Assembly (NCBI GenBank): GCA_035553355.1
Contig: DATMJW010000124.1
Location: forward strand, 13,383-77,382
DNA: 64,000 bases
Reading direction: 5' to 3'
Source: Gaiellasilicea sp035553355
GTDB lineage: Bacteria; Actinomycetota; Thermoleophilia; Gaiellales; Gaiellaceae
In this document: positions 32,865-41,383 of the stretch, piece by piece
Position numbering within the stretch: position 1 is the stretch's first letter
Layout of the letters: every line of letters begins with the position of its first letter
Position numbers and translations under genes: made by a program
Notes under the pieces: model-generated
Database searches by the model: none
What the model saw: the letters and a program-made list of their open reading frames with translations, nothing else
What the model was told of the DNA's origin: nothing

Positions 32865-33779
32865 GTGCGCGCCGCCGTCCTCCACGAGTTCGGAGGCGCG
32901 CTCGCGCTCGAGGACGTCCCGGAGCCGCAGGCGGGGGACGGGCAGGCGATCGTCGACGTGCGCGCCGCGGGGATCAACTTCGCCGACGTGCTCGTCCGGC
33001 AGGGCCGGTACCCGCAGCCGCCCCCGCTCCCGACGATCCTCGGCAACGAGGTCGCCGGGGAGATCGGGGGCAGACGGGTCCTCGCGTTCGTGCGCCAGTC
33101 GGGCGGCGGGTACGCCGAGCGCGTCGCCGTCGACGACACCTGGGTTTTCGACCTGCCGCGCGGTGCCACGTTCGCCGAGGGCGCGTCGTTCCTGACGACG
33201 TTCCTGACGGCCTTCGTCCCGCTCACGCGCCAGGCGCGGGTCGGGCCGGGGTCGCACGTGCTCGTCACCGCCGCGGCCGGCGGCGTCGGCACGGCCGCGC
33301 TCCAGCTCGCGGTCTTCATGGGCGCGCGCGTGACAGCCGCCGCAGGATCCGAGGAGAAGCGGGCGCTCGCGCTCGAGCTCGGCGCCGCGGTGGCGATCCC
33401 GTACGAGGAGATCGCGGCGCTCCGCGACGTGGACGTCGCTCTCGACCCCGTCGGCGGCCCCGTCTTCTCCGCCTGTCTCGGCGCGCTGAAGCCGCTCGGC
33501 GTGGCGATCGGCATCGGCTTCGCGGGCGGCCCGTGGGAGCCTCTCGACCCCGCGCGCCTCGTCGGCCGCAACACGGGTGCACTCGGCTTCTATCTCGGGC
33601 GGCTGATGTCGTTCGAGCCGGAGCTCGTCCGCAGCGACGCGGTCGAGCTGCTCGAGCTCTGGAAGCGCGGGCTCGTCCGGCCGCACGTCGGCGCGACCTT
33701 CGCGCTCGACGAGGTGAACGAGGCGCACGACCTCGTCGCGTCGCGGCGCTCGGTCGGGAAGGTCGTCCTTGTTCCCTGA
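32865..33779 (+). CDS. NADPH:quinone oxidoreductase-like MDR enzyme
   Basis: A 304-residue zinc-free medium-chain reductase. RAAGINFADVLVRQGRYP, the nucleotide motif AAAGGVGTAALQLA and the C-terminal VGKVVLVP are typical of the quinone/enoyl reductase group. It may reduce an unsaturated CoA ester or a quinone. The GTG at 32865 follows the hydratase stop by four bases. Confidence 0.88.
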   Translation: MRAAVLHEFGGALALEDVPEPQAGDGQAIVDVRAAGINFADVLVRQGRYPQPPPLPTILGNEVAGEIGGRRVLAFVRQSGGGYAERVAVDDTWVFDLPRGATFAEGASFLTTFLTAFVPLTRQARVGPGSHVLVTAAAGGVGTAALQLAVFMGARVTAAAGSEEKRALALELGAAVAIPYEEIAALRDVDVALDPVGGPVFSACLGALKPLGVAIGIGFAGGPWEPLDPARLVGRNTGALGFYLGRLMSFEPELVRSDAVELLELWKRGLVRPHVGATFALDEVNEAHDLVASRRSVGKVVLVP

Positions 33780-34446
33780 GACGGCGGTCGTGACGGGCTC
33801 GCGCGGCGGCATCGGCTCGGCGCTCGTGGCGCGGCTCGAGTCGGAGGGCGCGCAGGTGCGCGGCCTCGACCTCGTCGACGGCTTCGACGTGTCCGATCCG
33901 GACGCGTGGACGGCGATCGAGCCGGCCGACCTGGTCGCGCTGAACGCGGGGGTCCTCGCGCTCGGCGACGGCTCGATCGAGGACTACCGGCGGGTCCTCG
34001 CGGTGAACGTGGACGGCGTCGTCTTCGGCGTGCAGTCGCTCGCGCCGCGGATGCGGCCGGGCAGCGCCTTCGTCGTGACGTCGTCGCTCGCAGGGCTGAT
34101 CCCGATGCCGAGCGACCCGCTCTACTCACTGACGAAGCACGCCGTGCTCGGATTCGCACGCTCGGTGGCGCCGGAGCTCGCGGAGCGCGGGATCCGGATC
34201 AACGCCGTCTGCCCCGGCATCGTGCGGACGCCGATGTCCGCACCGGTGCAGGACCGGCTCAGCGCGGACGGGTTCCCGCTGCTCGAGCCCGAGGACGTCG
34301 CGGAGGCGATCCTCGCGGCGGCGCGCGCCGACGAGACGGGGCAGGCGTGGGTCTGCCAGCCGGGCCGCGAGCCCCTCCTCTTCCGGTTCCCGAACGTGCC
34401 AGGCCCGCGCGTGGCGGGCGCGGAGGGGAAGGTGCCGGCGCTGTGA
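33769..34446 (+). CDS. SDR family oxidoreductase
   Basis: A 225-residue short-chain dehydrogenase with TGSRGGIGSAL, LNAGVL (NAG motif), the catalytic YSLTKHAVLGF preceded by VTSSLAGLIP, and INAVCPGIVRTPM. Start codon is TTG at 33769, overlapping the previous stop by 11 bases. The substrate is unknown; a 4-keto to 4-hydroxy reduction like LvaD would fit the neighbours. Confidence 0.87.
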   Translation: MFPETAVVTGSRGGIGSALVARLESEGAQVRGLDLVDGFDVSDPDAWTAIEPADLVALNAGVLALGDGSIEDYRRVLAVNVDGVVFGVQSLAPRMRPGSAFVVTSSLAGLIPMPSDPLYSLTKHAVLGFARSVAPELAERGIRINAVCPGIVRTPMSAPVQDRLSADGFPLLEPEDVAEAILAAARADETGQAWVCQPGREPLLFRFPNVPGPRVAGAEGKVPAL

Positions 34447-35441
34447 GGCTCGGTCTACAGCTCGGGTACGACGACCCGGTCGGGGCGGTCGCGCTCGGGC
34501 AGGAGGCCGACCGCCTCGGGTTCCACTCCGTGTGGACGTCCGAGGCGTGGGGCGCGGACGCGGTCACCGTCGCGTCGTGGATCGCCGCCACGACCGAGCG
34601 GATCGGGATCGGCACGGCGATCATGCAGATGCCGGCGCGGACGCCCGCTGCGACCGCGATGACCGTCGCGTCGCTCGACCACCTCTCGGGCGGGCGCGTC
34701 CTCCTCGGCCTCGGCACGTCCGGACCACAGGTCGTCGAGGGCTGGCACGGCGTCGCCTGGGGAAAGCCGCTGCGGCGCACGCGCGAGTACGTCGAAATCG
34801 TCCGCACCGCCCTCGCACGGCAGAGCCTCGAGCACCACGGCGAGCACTACGACATCCCCTACAGCGGCGCCGACGCGACCGGCCTCGGGAAGCCGCTGAA
34901 GCTCATCCTGCGGCCGCTGCGGCGCGACGTCCCGATCTACCTCGCCGCGCTCGGCCCGAAGAACGTCGCTCTCGCCGCCGAGATCGCCGAGGGCTGGCTG
35001 CCGATCTTCCTCTCCCCCGAGCGGATGGCGGCGGTGCACGGGCCGTCGCTCGCGGATGCGCGCGAGGGGTTCGACGTCGCGCCGCTCGTCCTCACCGTGC
35101 TGAGCGACGACGTCCAGGCGGGGCGCGACTTCCTGAAGCCGGTGCTCGCGCTCTACGTCGGTGGGATGGGCGCGCGCGAGCAGAACTTCTACAACCGGCT
35201 CGCGTGCCGGTACGGCTACGAGGACGCGGCGCGGAAGATCCAGGATCTCTACCTCGACGGGCACAAGCGCGACGCGGCGGCCGCCGTCCCGGACGCGCTC
35301 GTCGACGAGGTCACGCTCGTCGGGCCGAAGGAGCGGATCGCCGAGAGGCTCGACGCGTGGCGCGAATGCGGAGCGACGACCTTGATCGCGCAGGCGCGCC
35401 AGCCGGAGGCGCTGCGCGCGCTCGCGGAGCTCCTCCTGTGA
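34443..35441 (+). CDS. LLM-class F420-dependent oxidoreductase
   Basis: A 332-residue TIM-barrel luciferase-like protein: LGYDDPVGAVALGQEADRLGF, VWTSEAWGADAVT, IGIGTAIMQMPARTPA, GRVLLGLGTSGPQVVEGWHG (in parts) and PIYLAALGPKNVALAAEIAEGW. This pattern marks the F420H2-using branch rather than FMN luciferases. The cofactor's FO part would come from fbiC in this window. The GTG overlaps the SDR stop as GTGA. Confidence 0.9.
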   Translation: MRLGLQLGYDDPVGAVALGQEADRLGFHSVWTSEAWGADAVTVASWIAATTERIGIGTAIMQMPARTPAATAMTVASLDHLSGGRVLLGLGTSGPQVVEGWHGVAWGKPLRRTREYVEIVRTALARQSLEHHGEHYDIPYSGADATGLGKPLKLILRPLRRDVPIYLAALGPKNVALAAEIAEGWLPIFLSPERMAAVHGPSLADAREGFDVAPLVLTVLSDDVQAGRDFLKPVLALYVGGMGAREQNFYNRLACRYGYEDAARKIQDLYLDGHKRDAAAAVPDALVDEVTLVGPKERIAERLDAWRECGATTLIAQARQPEALRALAELLL

Positions 35442-36355
35442 GGGAAGCGCTCGCGCAGGCTCTGGGAGAGCCGGTCGAGCGGGCGGTGCTGCTCGCCGGC
35501 GGCGCGTCCAAGGAGGCGTGGGCGGTCGACGCCGGCGGCCGCGAGCTGCTCGTCCGGCGCGCGGCAGGGGGCGTGATCCATCGTGGCACCCTCACGCTCG
35601 AGCGGGAGTTCGAGGTGCTGCGGGCGGCGCACGAGGCAGGGGTGAAGGTGCCGGAGCCGATCGCGTACCTCGGCGAGGTCGACGGGCGCGAGGCGTTCGT
35701 GATGGCGCGCGTGCGCGGCGAGACGATCGGCCGGCGGATCGTGAAGGCGCCGCCCCCGGGGCTCGACGTGCAGCTCGCCGACGAGCTCGCGAAGATCCAC
35801 GCGGTCCCGCCGGCACGGCTCCCGTTCCTGCACGAGGTGGATCCGGTCGCGCGGTTCTACGAGGAGCTCGACTCGGTCGGCGAGCCACACCCCGCGATCG
35901 AGCTCGGCCTGCACTGGGTGAAGGAGCGGCTTCCGCGCCACCGCGAGCCGGTCGTCCTGCACGGCGACTGGCGCATCGGCAACGTCGCCGTCGACGCGGA
36001 CGGGCTCGTCGCGGTCCTCGACTGGGAGTTCGCGCATCTCGGCGATCCCGCCGAGGACCTCTGCTGGCCGCTCGTCCGCGCGTGGCGCTTCGGCGTCGAC
36101 GACCGCCGCCTCGGCGGCATCGGCGCCGCCGAGCCGTACCTCGCGCGCTACGCGGAGTCGACGGGCGTCGAGGTCTCTGCGGAGGAAGCGGTCGTGTGGG
36201 AGGTCTTCGGGAACGTCAAGTGGGCGATCGGCTGCCTGACGCAGTCGCGGCGCCACCTGAACGGGCAGGAGCGCTCGGTCGAGCTCGCGGTGCTCGGGCG
36301 CCTCGCCGCGGAGATGGAGTACGAGCTGCTCGACCTGATCGAGCGCGCGGCGTGA
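35438..36355 (+). CDS. APH-family phosphotransferase (ACAD10/11 kinase-domain / LvaA-like)
   Basis: A 305-residue kinase-fold protein with VLHGDWRIGNVAV (catalytic HGD at 175-177, Asn182), the metal motif LDWEFAHLGDPAEDLCW (Asp195) and an N-terminal nucleotide-binding lobe. LGDPAEDL and the following helices resemble the kinase domain of ACAD11 and bacterial LvaA, which phosphorylates 4-hydroxyacyl-CoA so that an ACAD can eliminate phosphate. The next gene encodes a DUF6285-like partner, as in lvaAB. An antibiotic kinase is less likely given the catabolic operon. The GTG overlaps the LLM gene as GTGA. Confidence 0.88.
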   Translation: MREALAQALGEPVERAVLLAGGASKEAWAVDAGGRELLVRRAAGGVIHRGTLTLEREFEVLRAAHEAGVKVPEPIAYLGEVDGREAFVMARVRGETIGRRIVKAPPPGLDVQLADELAKIHAVPPARLPFLHEVDPVARFYEELDSVGEPHPAIELGLHWVKERLPRHREPVVLHGDWRIGNVAVDADGLVAVLDWEFAHLGDPAEDLCWPLVRAWRFGVDDRRLGGIGAAEPYLARYAESTGVEVSAEEAVVWEVFGNVKWAIGCLTQSRRHLNGQERSVELAVLGRLAAEMEYELLDLIERAA

Positions 36356-36672
36356 GCGACACGTTCGACCGGCCGACGCTCCAGGAGCTGTGCGAGGCGG
36401 TACGGGAGTTCCTCGAGCGCGAGATCCTGCCCGTCGTCGAGGACCACAGGCTGCGCTTCCGGACGCTCGTCGCGATCAACGGCCTCGGGATCGCGGAGCG
36501 CGAGCTGTGGGCGACCGCACTCGAGCGCGACGAGGCGGAGGCGCGCGAGCTGGCGGAGCGGATCCGCGCCGGCGACGTCCCGGAAGACGCCGTCGCGCTC
36601 CTGAAGGAGCACGTCGCGCGCAAGCTGCGGGTCTCGAACCCGCGCCAGCTCGCCAAGTACGAAGGCGACTAG
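36352..36672 (+). CDS. DUF6285-like small protein (LvaB-type partner)
   Basis: A 106-residue acidic helical protein: PTLQELCEAVREFLEREILPVV, RFRTLVAINGLGIAERELW, ALLKEHVARKLRVSNP. It has no catalytic motif. Small proteins of this shape follow APH-type kinases of the ACAD11/LvaA group, and LvaB of P. putida is required for LvaA activity; the family assignment is by eye. The GTG overlaps the kinase stop as GTGA. Last gene of the operon; its stop shares CTAG with the convergent molybdoenzyme gene. Confidence 0.75.
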   Translation: MSDTFDRPTLQELCEAVREFLEREILPVVEDHRLRFRTLVAINGLGIAERELWATALERDEAEARELAERIRAGDVPEDAVALLKEHVARKLRVSNPRQLAKYEGD

Positions 36673-38192
36673 AGCCGCACGCGGACGGTGTGGTGGCCCG
36701 TTGCGCCGTTCGGCGCGACGTCCGTCCGCTCGGCCGGCTGCGTGTCGCCTGCACCGTCCGTCGCCCGTACCGCGACCTCGTATTCGCGGCCCTGCTGCCC
36801 CTCCCACGGGAGGAACCACTGCCGCCAGCTGTCCGGTCCGATCGACGCGGCCAGCGTCGCCGTCCGCCACGGCCCGTCGTCGAAGCGCACCTCGACGCGC
36901 TCGATCCCGCGCGTCGGCGCCCACGCGACTCCGGCGACGACGTCGTCGCGGACGACGTCGATCCGCGACTGCGTCTTCACCGGCGCCTCCTTCGCCCAGC
37001 CGCGCGGGATCCAGTAGCCGTCGACGTCCTCGAGGCGGGTCAGCTCGATCGCGCTCAGCCACTTCACGGCCGATACGTAGCCGTAGAGGCCGGGGACGAC
37101 GATCCGCGCGGGGAAGCCGTGATCCACCGGCAGCGGCTCGCCGTTCATCGCGATCGCGACGAGCGCGTCGCGGCCGTCCAGCGCGACCTCGGTCGGGAAG
37201 CCGGCGGTGAAGCCGTCGACGGAGCGGCCGAGCACCTGCGTCCCCTCCGGGCGGACGCGTGCGCGCTCGAGGAGGTCGCGGAGTGGGACACCCTGCCAGC
37301 GCGCGTTCCCAACGAGGCTCCCGCCGACCTCGTTCGAGACGCACGAGAGGGTGATGTCGGCTTCGACGTGCGGCATCGCGAGCAGCTCGGCGTACGTGAG
37401 CGTGAACGGCTCCTCCACGAGCCCCTTCACGCGGAGCTTCCACTGCGCGGGGTCGACCTGCGGGACGAGGAGCGCGGTGTCGATGCGGTAGAAGCGCTCG
37501 TTCGGCATGTAGAGCGGCGTGATCCCGGGGATGCGCAGCGCTGCGCCTGCCGGCGGTGCGGGAGCCGGTCGAGCCGGCTTCGGCAAGCCGACGGCCTGCC
37601 GGATGCGCTCCACCTTGCCGCGGGCGGCGACGAGGCGGCCGCCGACCGTGGCCGCCCCTGCGAGGACGACGGCGCCGGCCGCGGCGCCGAGGAAACGCCG
37701 GCGATCGGCGACGCCGCCGGCGGTGGGGTCGCGGCCGGTTTCCGCGTGGGTGACGCTGCGCGTCGGCCACAGCAGCAGCGCCCACAGCGTTGCGATTCCG
37801 GCGGCGCCGCCTGCGAGACCCGCGGCGATGGGCGCTCCCGCTCCGACCTGGGGGTCGGCGAGCGACGCCGCGACGGCGAGCGCGGTCATCGCGGCCAGGA
37901 GCGCTGCGCCCAGGCGGAAGCGCCGCCGCCCGAGCAGCCCGACGGCGACCCCGAGGAGCGCGGAGACGAGCAGGATGTTCGCGATCAGGAACGGCTTGTC
38001 GTTCGTGCCGAGCGCCGAGATCACCGCCCGTTCGACTGCTCCGGGGACGTTGTCGATGACGACGTCGCCGAGCGCGACGACGAGCGACCGGCCGTCGGAT
38101 GCGACGCCGGTGACGAGCTCCGCAACGCCGAGCGTCACTGCGGCGGCGAGAACGCCGGCGGCACCGGCGCGGACTGAGGCGGGGCTCGGCAT
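36669..38192 (-). CDS. Membrane-anchored sulfite-oxidase-family molybdoenzyme
   Basis: A 507-residue protein in two parts. Residues 1 to about 145 hold four hydrophobic helices. A RRRFLGAAAGAVV segment (164-176) looks like a twin-arginine or anchor sequence. The catalytic part starts near 220 (IPGITPLYMPNERFYRIDTALL). The molybdenum-ligand cysteine is Cys284 in TLSCVSNEVGG. PGLYGYVSAVKWLS and a C-terminal dimerisation domain (FDDGPWRTATL, SWRQWFLPWE) follow. The substrate may be sulfite or another oxide; the membrane-helix N-terminus is common in actinobacterial members. A TACTCT box lies 7 nt before the ATG. Confidence 0.92.
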   Translation of the reverse strand: MPSPASVRAGAAGVLAAAVTLGVAELVTGVASDGRSLVVALGDVVIDNVPGAVERAVISALGTNDKPFLIANILLVSALLGVAVGLLGRRRFRLGAALLAAMTALAVAASLADPQVGAGAPIAAGLAGGAAGIATLWALLLWPTRSVTHAETGRDPTAGGVADRRRFLGAAAGAVVLAGAATVGGRLVAARGKVERIRQAVGLPKPARPAPAPPAGAALRIPGITPLYMPNERFYRIDTALLVPQVDPAQWKLRVKGLVEEPFTLTYAELLAMPHVEADITLSCVSNEVGGSLVGNARWQGVPLRDLLERARVRPEGTQVLGRSVDGFTAGFPTEVALDGRDALVAIAMNGEPLPVDHGFPARIVVPGLYGYVSAVKWLSAIELTRLEDVDGYWIPRGWAKEAPVKTQSRIDVVRDDVVAGVAWAPTRGIERVEVRFDDGPWRTATLAASIGPDSWRQWFLPWEGQQGREYEVAVRATDGAGDTQPAERTDVAPNGATGHHTVRVRL

Positions 38193-38199
38193 GGGAACG

Positions 38200-38205
38200 A
38201 GAGTA
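38200..38205 (-). promoter_or_regulatory. -10 box of the molybdoenzyme gene, predicted leaderless
   Basis: TACTCT on the minus strand, seven bases before the ATG at 38192. Confidence 0.4.
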
Positions 38206-38228
38206 GAGCCTGAGGATCGTGTCCCGTG

Positions 38229-38984
38229 TTACGAAACGAGGTAGCGGAGCACCTCGATCTCGTCCGCGTCGGCGCCGAGGTACGCGCCCCGGATCACCGC
38301 CCACTCCCGCATGCGCCGCTCGTCGAGGCCGGCCGCCGCGAAGGCCGCGAGGCGGTGCTCGGTCACGTCCGCGCGCATCCGGTACGGCAGCGGGTTCCAG
38401 AGGTAGGACGCGACGTCGAACTCCGGCTCGCCGAGCATCGGCTTCGGGTCGATCGCGAGCCAGCCCCGGTCCGAGAGCAGGACGTTGTGGTGGTGGAAGT
38501 CCCCGTGGACGAGCGTGTCGCCCCGCTTCGGCAGCCGCGCGTAGAGCGCGCGCGCGAGCGGCGCGAGCGGATGCTCGGCCGCGTCCGCGAGCCACCGCGG
38601 CACGTGGTCGTGGATCGACCGGAACGGCGCCCGGGCCGGCCGCCACAGCCGCGCCCCCAGCTCGACCGCGACCGCTGTCGCCTCGTCCTCAGCGAGCGTC
38701 GAGAGGTCGTCGCCCGGTCGCGCCCGCTCGAGCAGCAGCGCGCGCCGGCTGCGGTCGTGCCGGAGCAACCGCACCGCGCCGTCGCCGTTCCAGAGCCCGA
38801 GCGCGTCCGCCTCCTCGTCTGCCTCGTCGTCGTCCGGCGGCACGACCTTCAGCACCGCACGGGCCCCCGCCGCCGCGACGTACGAGTACCGCGCCAGCGC
38901 GGCCCGCTCGCCGAGCTCGACCCCCCACTCCGCGGCGACCTCCACCGCGACCGCGCGGAGCGGCCGCAGGTCGGGCTGCGGCAC
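38229..38984 (-). CDS. Aminoglycoside/hydroxyurea-type small-molecule kinase (APH(6) family)
   Basis: A 251-residue kinase-fold protein. LVHGDFHHHNVLLS is the catalytic loop and AIDPKPMLGEPEFDVASYLWNPL the metal and substrate region, which is the hallmark of the streptomycin-6-kinase / hydroxyurea-kinase family. GARAVLKVVPPDDDEADEEADAL carries the ATP-lobe lysine and acidic helix. It may inactivate a drug or act on a native metabolite. The GTG uses the last G of the thiolase TAG, so it is coupled to the fatty-acid genes, which argues against a mobile resistance gene. Confidence 0.85.
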   Translation of the reverse strand: MPQPDLRPLRAVAVEVAAEWGVELGERAALARYSYVAAAGARAVLKVVPPDDDEADEEADALGLWNGDGAVRLLRHDRSRRALLLERARPGDDLSTLAEDEATAVAVELGARLWRPARAPFRSIHDHVPRWLADAAEHPLAPLARALYARLPKRGDTLVHGDFHHHNVLLSDRGWLAIDPKPMLGEPEFDVASYLWNPLPYRMRADVTEHRLAAFAAAGLDERRMREWAVIRGAYLGADADEIEVLRYLVS

Positions 38985-40144
38985 TAGCGCAGCCGCTCGA
39001 CGAGCATGGCCATGCCCTGCCCGCCGCCGACGCACATCGTCTCGAGACCGATCGTCCCGTCGACGGCGTCGAGGTCGTTCAACAGCGTGCACATGATCCG
39101 CGCGCCGGTCATGCCGTAGGGGTGGCCGAGCGCGATCGCGCCGCCGTGGGGATTCAGCTTCTCGCCGAAGGGGTCGACGCCGAGCGCTTCGCACACCGGC
39201 AGCACCTGCGCGGCGAACGCCTCGTTCAGCTCCATCACGTCCACGCCGTCGATCGTCATGCCCGCGCGCGCGAGCACCTGCCGCACGGCGTCGATCGGGC
39301 CGACGCCCATGATCTCGGGATCGAGCCCCGACACGGACGAGGCGATGATCCGCGCGCGCGGCTGCACACCCAGTTCGCGCGCCTTCGTGTCGGACATCAC
39401 GACGACAGCGGCGGCGCCGTCGTTCAGCGGGCACGAGTTCCCGGCCGTCACGCGGCCGTCGTCCCTGAACGCGGGCGGCAGCTCGGCGAGCTTCTCGAGC
39501 GTCGAGCTCGGCCTCGGCCCGTCGTCGTGCTCGACCACCGTCCCGTCGGCGCGGGTGTAGGGCGTGATCTCGCGCGCGAAGTGCCCTGACTGCTGCGCCG
39601 CAACGGCGCGCTCCTGCGAGCGCTGCGCGAAGCGGTCCATGTCCTCCCGCGAGACGCCGTAGCGGTCGGCCACGTTCTCCGCGGTCATCCCCATCGGGAT
39701 GTAGACGTCCGCGACCGCGCCGTCGCCGTGGAGGCGCGGGTGGAGCTCGTCGGCGTCCTTCGGGTAGCCGTTCACCTGCGAGATCGACTCCACGCCGGCC
39801 GCCACGAAGACGTCGCCCTCCCCCGCGCGGATCGCGTGGAAGGCCATCCGCTGCGTCTGGAGCGACGAGGCGCAGAAGCGGTTGACGGTGGTGCCCGGGA
39901 CCGACTCGGGCAGCCCCGCGAGCAGCGCCGCACGGCGCGCCAGGTTCATCCCCTGCTTCCCCTCCGGGAACCCGCAGCCGACGATCACGTCCTCCACGTC
40001 GTCCGGAGCGAGGCCCTCGACCTGCGCGACCGCCTCGCGGATCGCGAACGCGACGAGGTCGTCGGGGCGCTCGCCGACGAGCGATCCCTTCGCGGCACGC
40101 CCGATCGGCGTGCGGACGGCGCTGGCGATGACGGCTTCTGGCAT
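38984..40144 (-). CDS. Acetyl-CoA C-acyltransferase (thiolase)
   Basis: A 386-residue thiolase for the last step of beta-oxidation. The nucleophile Cys91 lies in VNRFCASSLQT. The His region is NPHGGAIALGHPYGMTGARI and the second Cys is in ETMCVGGGQGMAML. The ATG at 40144 has AGGAGG upstream and starts at the conserved PEAVIASAVRTPIG. It follows an acyl-CoA dehydrogenase by about ten bases. Confidence 0.95.
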   Translation of the reverse strand: MPEAVIASAVRTPIGRAAKGSLVGERPDDLVAFAIREAVAQVEGLAPDDVEDVIVGCGFPEGKQGMNLARRAALLAGLPESVPGTTVNRFCASSLQTQRMAFHAIRAGEGDVFVAAGVESISQVNGYPKDADELHPRLHGDGAVADVYIPMGMTAENVADRYGVSREDMDRFAQRSQERAVAAQQSGHFAREITPYTRADGTVVEHDDGPRPSSTLEKLAELPPAFRDDGRVTAGNSCPLNDGAAAVVVMSDTKARELGVQPRARIIASSVSGLDPEIMGVGPIDAVRQVLARAGMTIDGVDVMELNEAFAAQVLPVCEALGVDPFGEKLNPHGGAIALGHPYGMTGARIMCTLLNDLDAVDGTIGLETMCVGGGQGMAMLVERLR

Positions 40145-40154
40145 CGGCTCCTCC

Positions 40155-41306
40155 TCAGGAAAAGGCTGCTTCACCCGTGAGCGCACGCCCCACGATCAGC
40201 TGCTGGATCTGGCTCGTGCCCTCGTACAGGGTCGTGACGCGCGCGTCGCGGAGGTACTTCGCGACGGGGTAGTCGTCGACGTAACCGTAGCCGCCGAGGA
40301 CCTGCACGGCCGCGTTCGCCGCCCGCACCGCCGCCTCGCTCGCGTACCACTTCGCGAGCGACGCCTCGGTCGTGTACGGCCGCCCCGCATCGGCGAGCGC
40401 AGCCGCACGCCACGTTAGGAGCCGCGCGGCCTCCGTCTCCGCGTGCATCTCGGCGAGGAGCCCTTGCAGGAGCTGGAACCGCGCGATCGGCCGGCCGAAC
40501 GCCTCCCGCTCCCGCGCGTACGCGACCGAGGCGTCGAGGCACGCCTGTGCGATCCCCACGCATCCTGCGGCGAGCGAGATGCGGCCGTTGTCGAGCGCCG
40601 ACATCGCGACCTTGAACCCCGCTCCCTCGTCCCCGAGCCGCGCCGAGTCCGGTACGCGCACGCCCTCGAGCGTCAGCTCCGCGGTGTCCTGCGCGCGCAG
40701 CCCGAGCTTCCCCTTCATCGGCCTGGCGACGAACCCGGCCGCTGCGGTCGGGACGAGGAACGCCGTGATCCCGCGCGCCCCCTCGCCGCCGCTCCGCGCG
40801 AAGACGATCGCGACCGACGCCCACGACCCGAGCGTGATGAACACCTTCGACCCCGTCAGCACCCACTCGTCCCCGTCGCGCTCGGCGCGCGTCGCGAGCG
40901 CCGCCGCGTCCGACCCGCACCCGGGCTCGGTCAGCGCGTAGCAGCCGAGCGCCTCACCCGCGGCGAGCGCCGGCAGCCACTCGGCCTGCTGCGCGGGAGT
41001 GCCCCAGCGAGCGACGGTCTTCCCGAAGAGACCGTTCGAGACGGAGACGATTCCGCGCACCGACGAATCGGCGCGGCCGAGCTCCTCGCAGAGCAGCGTG
41101 TAGGAGACGCTGTCGAGCCCGCCGCCGCCGAGCTCGTCCGGCAGTGACGCCGCGAGGAAGCCCGCCTCCGCGAGCTTCGGCACGAGCTCGCGCGGGAGCT
41201 CCTCCGCCTCGTCCCACGCACGCGCGTGCGGCACGAGCTCGCGGTCGCAGAACGACCTCGCCGTCGCGCGGATCAGCGCCTGCTCGTCCGTCAGCTCGAA
41301 GTCCAC
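40155..41306 (-). CDS. Short-chain acyl-CoA dehydrogenase
   Basis: A 383-residue dehydrogenase of the butyryl-CoA type. Blocks: CYALTEPGCGSDAAAL, WVLTGSKVFITLGSWA, KLGLRAQDTAELTLEGVRVP (in parts), and the catalytic glutamate in TLYEGTSQIQQLIVGRAL. All expected active-site elements are present. A TAGGGT box lies 6 nt before the GTG at 41306. First gene of the ACAD-thiolase-kinase operon. Confidence 0.94.
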   Translation of the reverse strand: MDFELTDEQALIRATARSFCDRELVPHARAWDEAEELPRELVPKLAEAGFLAASLPDELGGGGLDSVSYTLLCEELGRADSSVRGIVSVSNGLFGKTVARWGTPAQQAEWLPALAAGEALGCYALTEPGCGSDAAALATRAERDGDEWVLTGSKVFITLGSWASVAIVFARSGGEGARGITAFLVPTAAAGFVARPMKGKLGLRAQDTAELTLEGVRVPDSARLGDEGAGFKVAMSALDNGRISLAAGCVGIAQACLDASVAYAREREAFGRPIARFQLLQGLLAEMHAETEAARLLTWRAAALADAGRPYTTEASLAKWYASEAAVRAANAAVQVLGGYGYVDDYPVAKYLRDARVTTLYEGTSQIQQLIVGRALTGEAAFS

Positions 41307-41312
41307 GCGCCA

Positions 41313-41318
41313 ACCCTA
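41313..41318 (-). promoter_or_regulatory. -10 box of the ACAD-thiolase operon, predicted leaderless
   Basis: TAGGGT on the minus strand, six bases before the GTG at 41306, the same hexamer and spacing as at holA. Confidence 0.5.
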
Positions 41319-41333
41319 CGCCCCCAGTGAACG

Positions 41334-41362
41334 CGACGGGGCCGGCAGTGCCGGCCCCGTCG
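41334..41362 (-). terminator. 13-bp GC hairpin after the binding-protein gene
   Basis: CGACGGGGCCGGC pairs perfectly with GCCGGCCCCGTCG around a 3-base loop, about 20 bases past the stop of the gene at 41384-42649. There is no T-run, but stem length and position fit a terminator separating it from the next operon. Confidence 0.6.
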
Positions 41363-41383
41363 TGCGGTTCCTTTCCGAGCGGA

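Noticed and set aside
38229..38984. Acquired antibiotic-resistance cassette
   Set aside because: No mobile-element signs, no composition change, and translational coupling to the thiolase gene.
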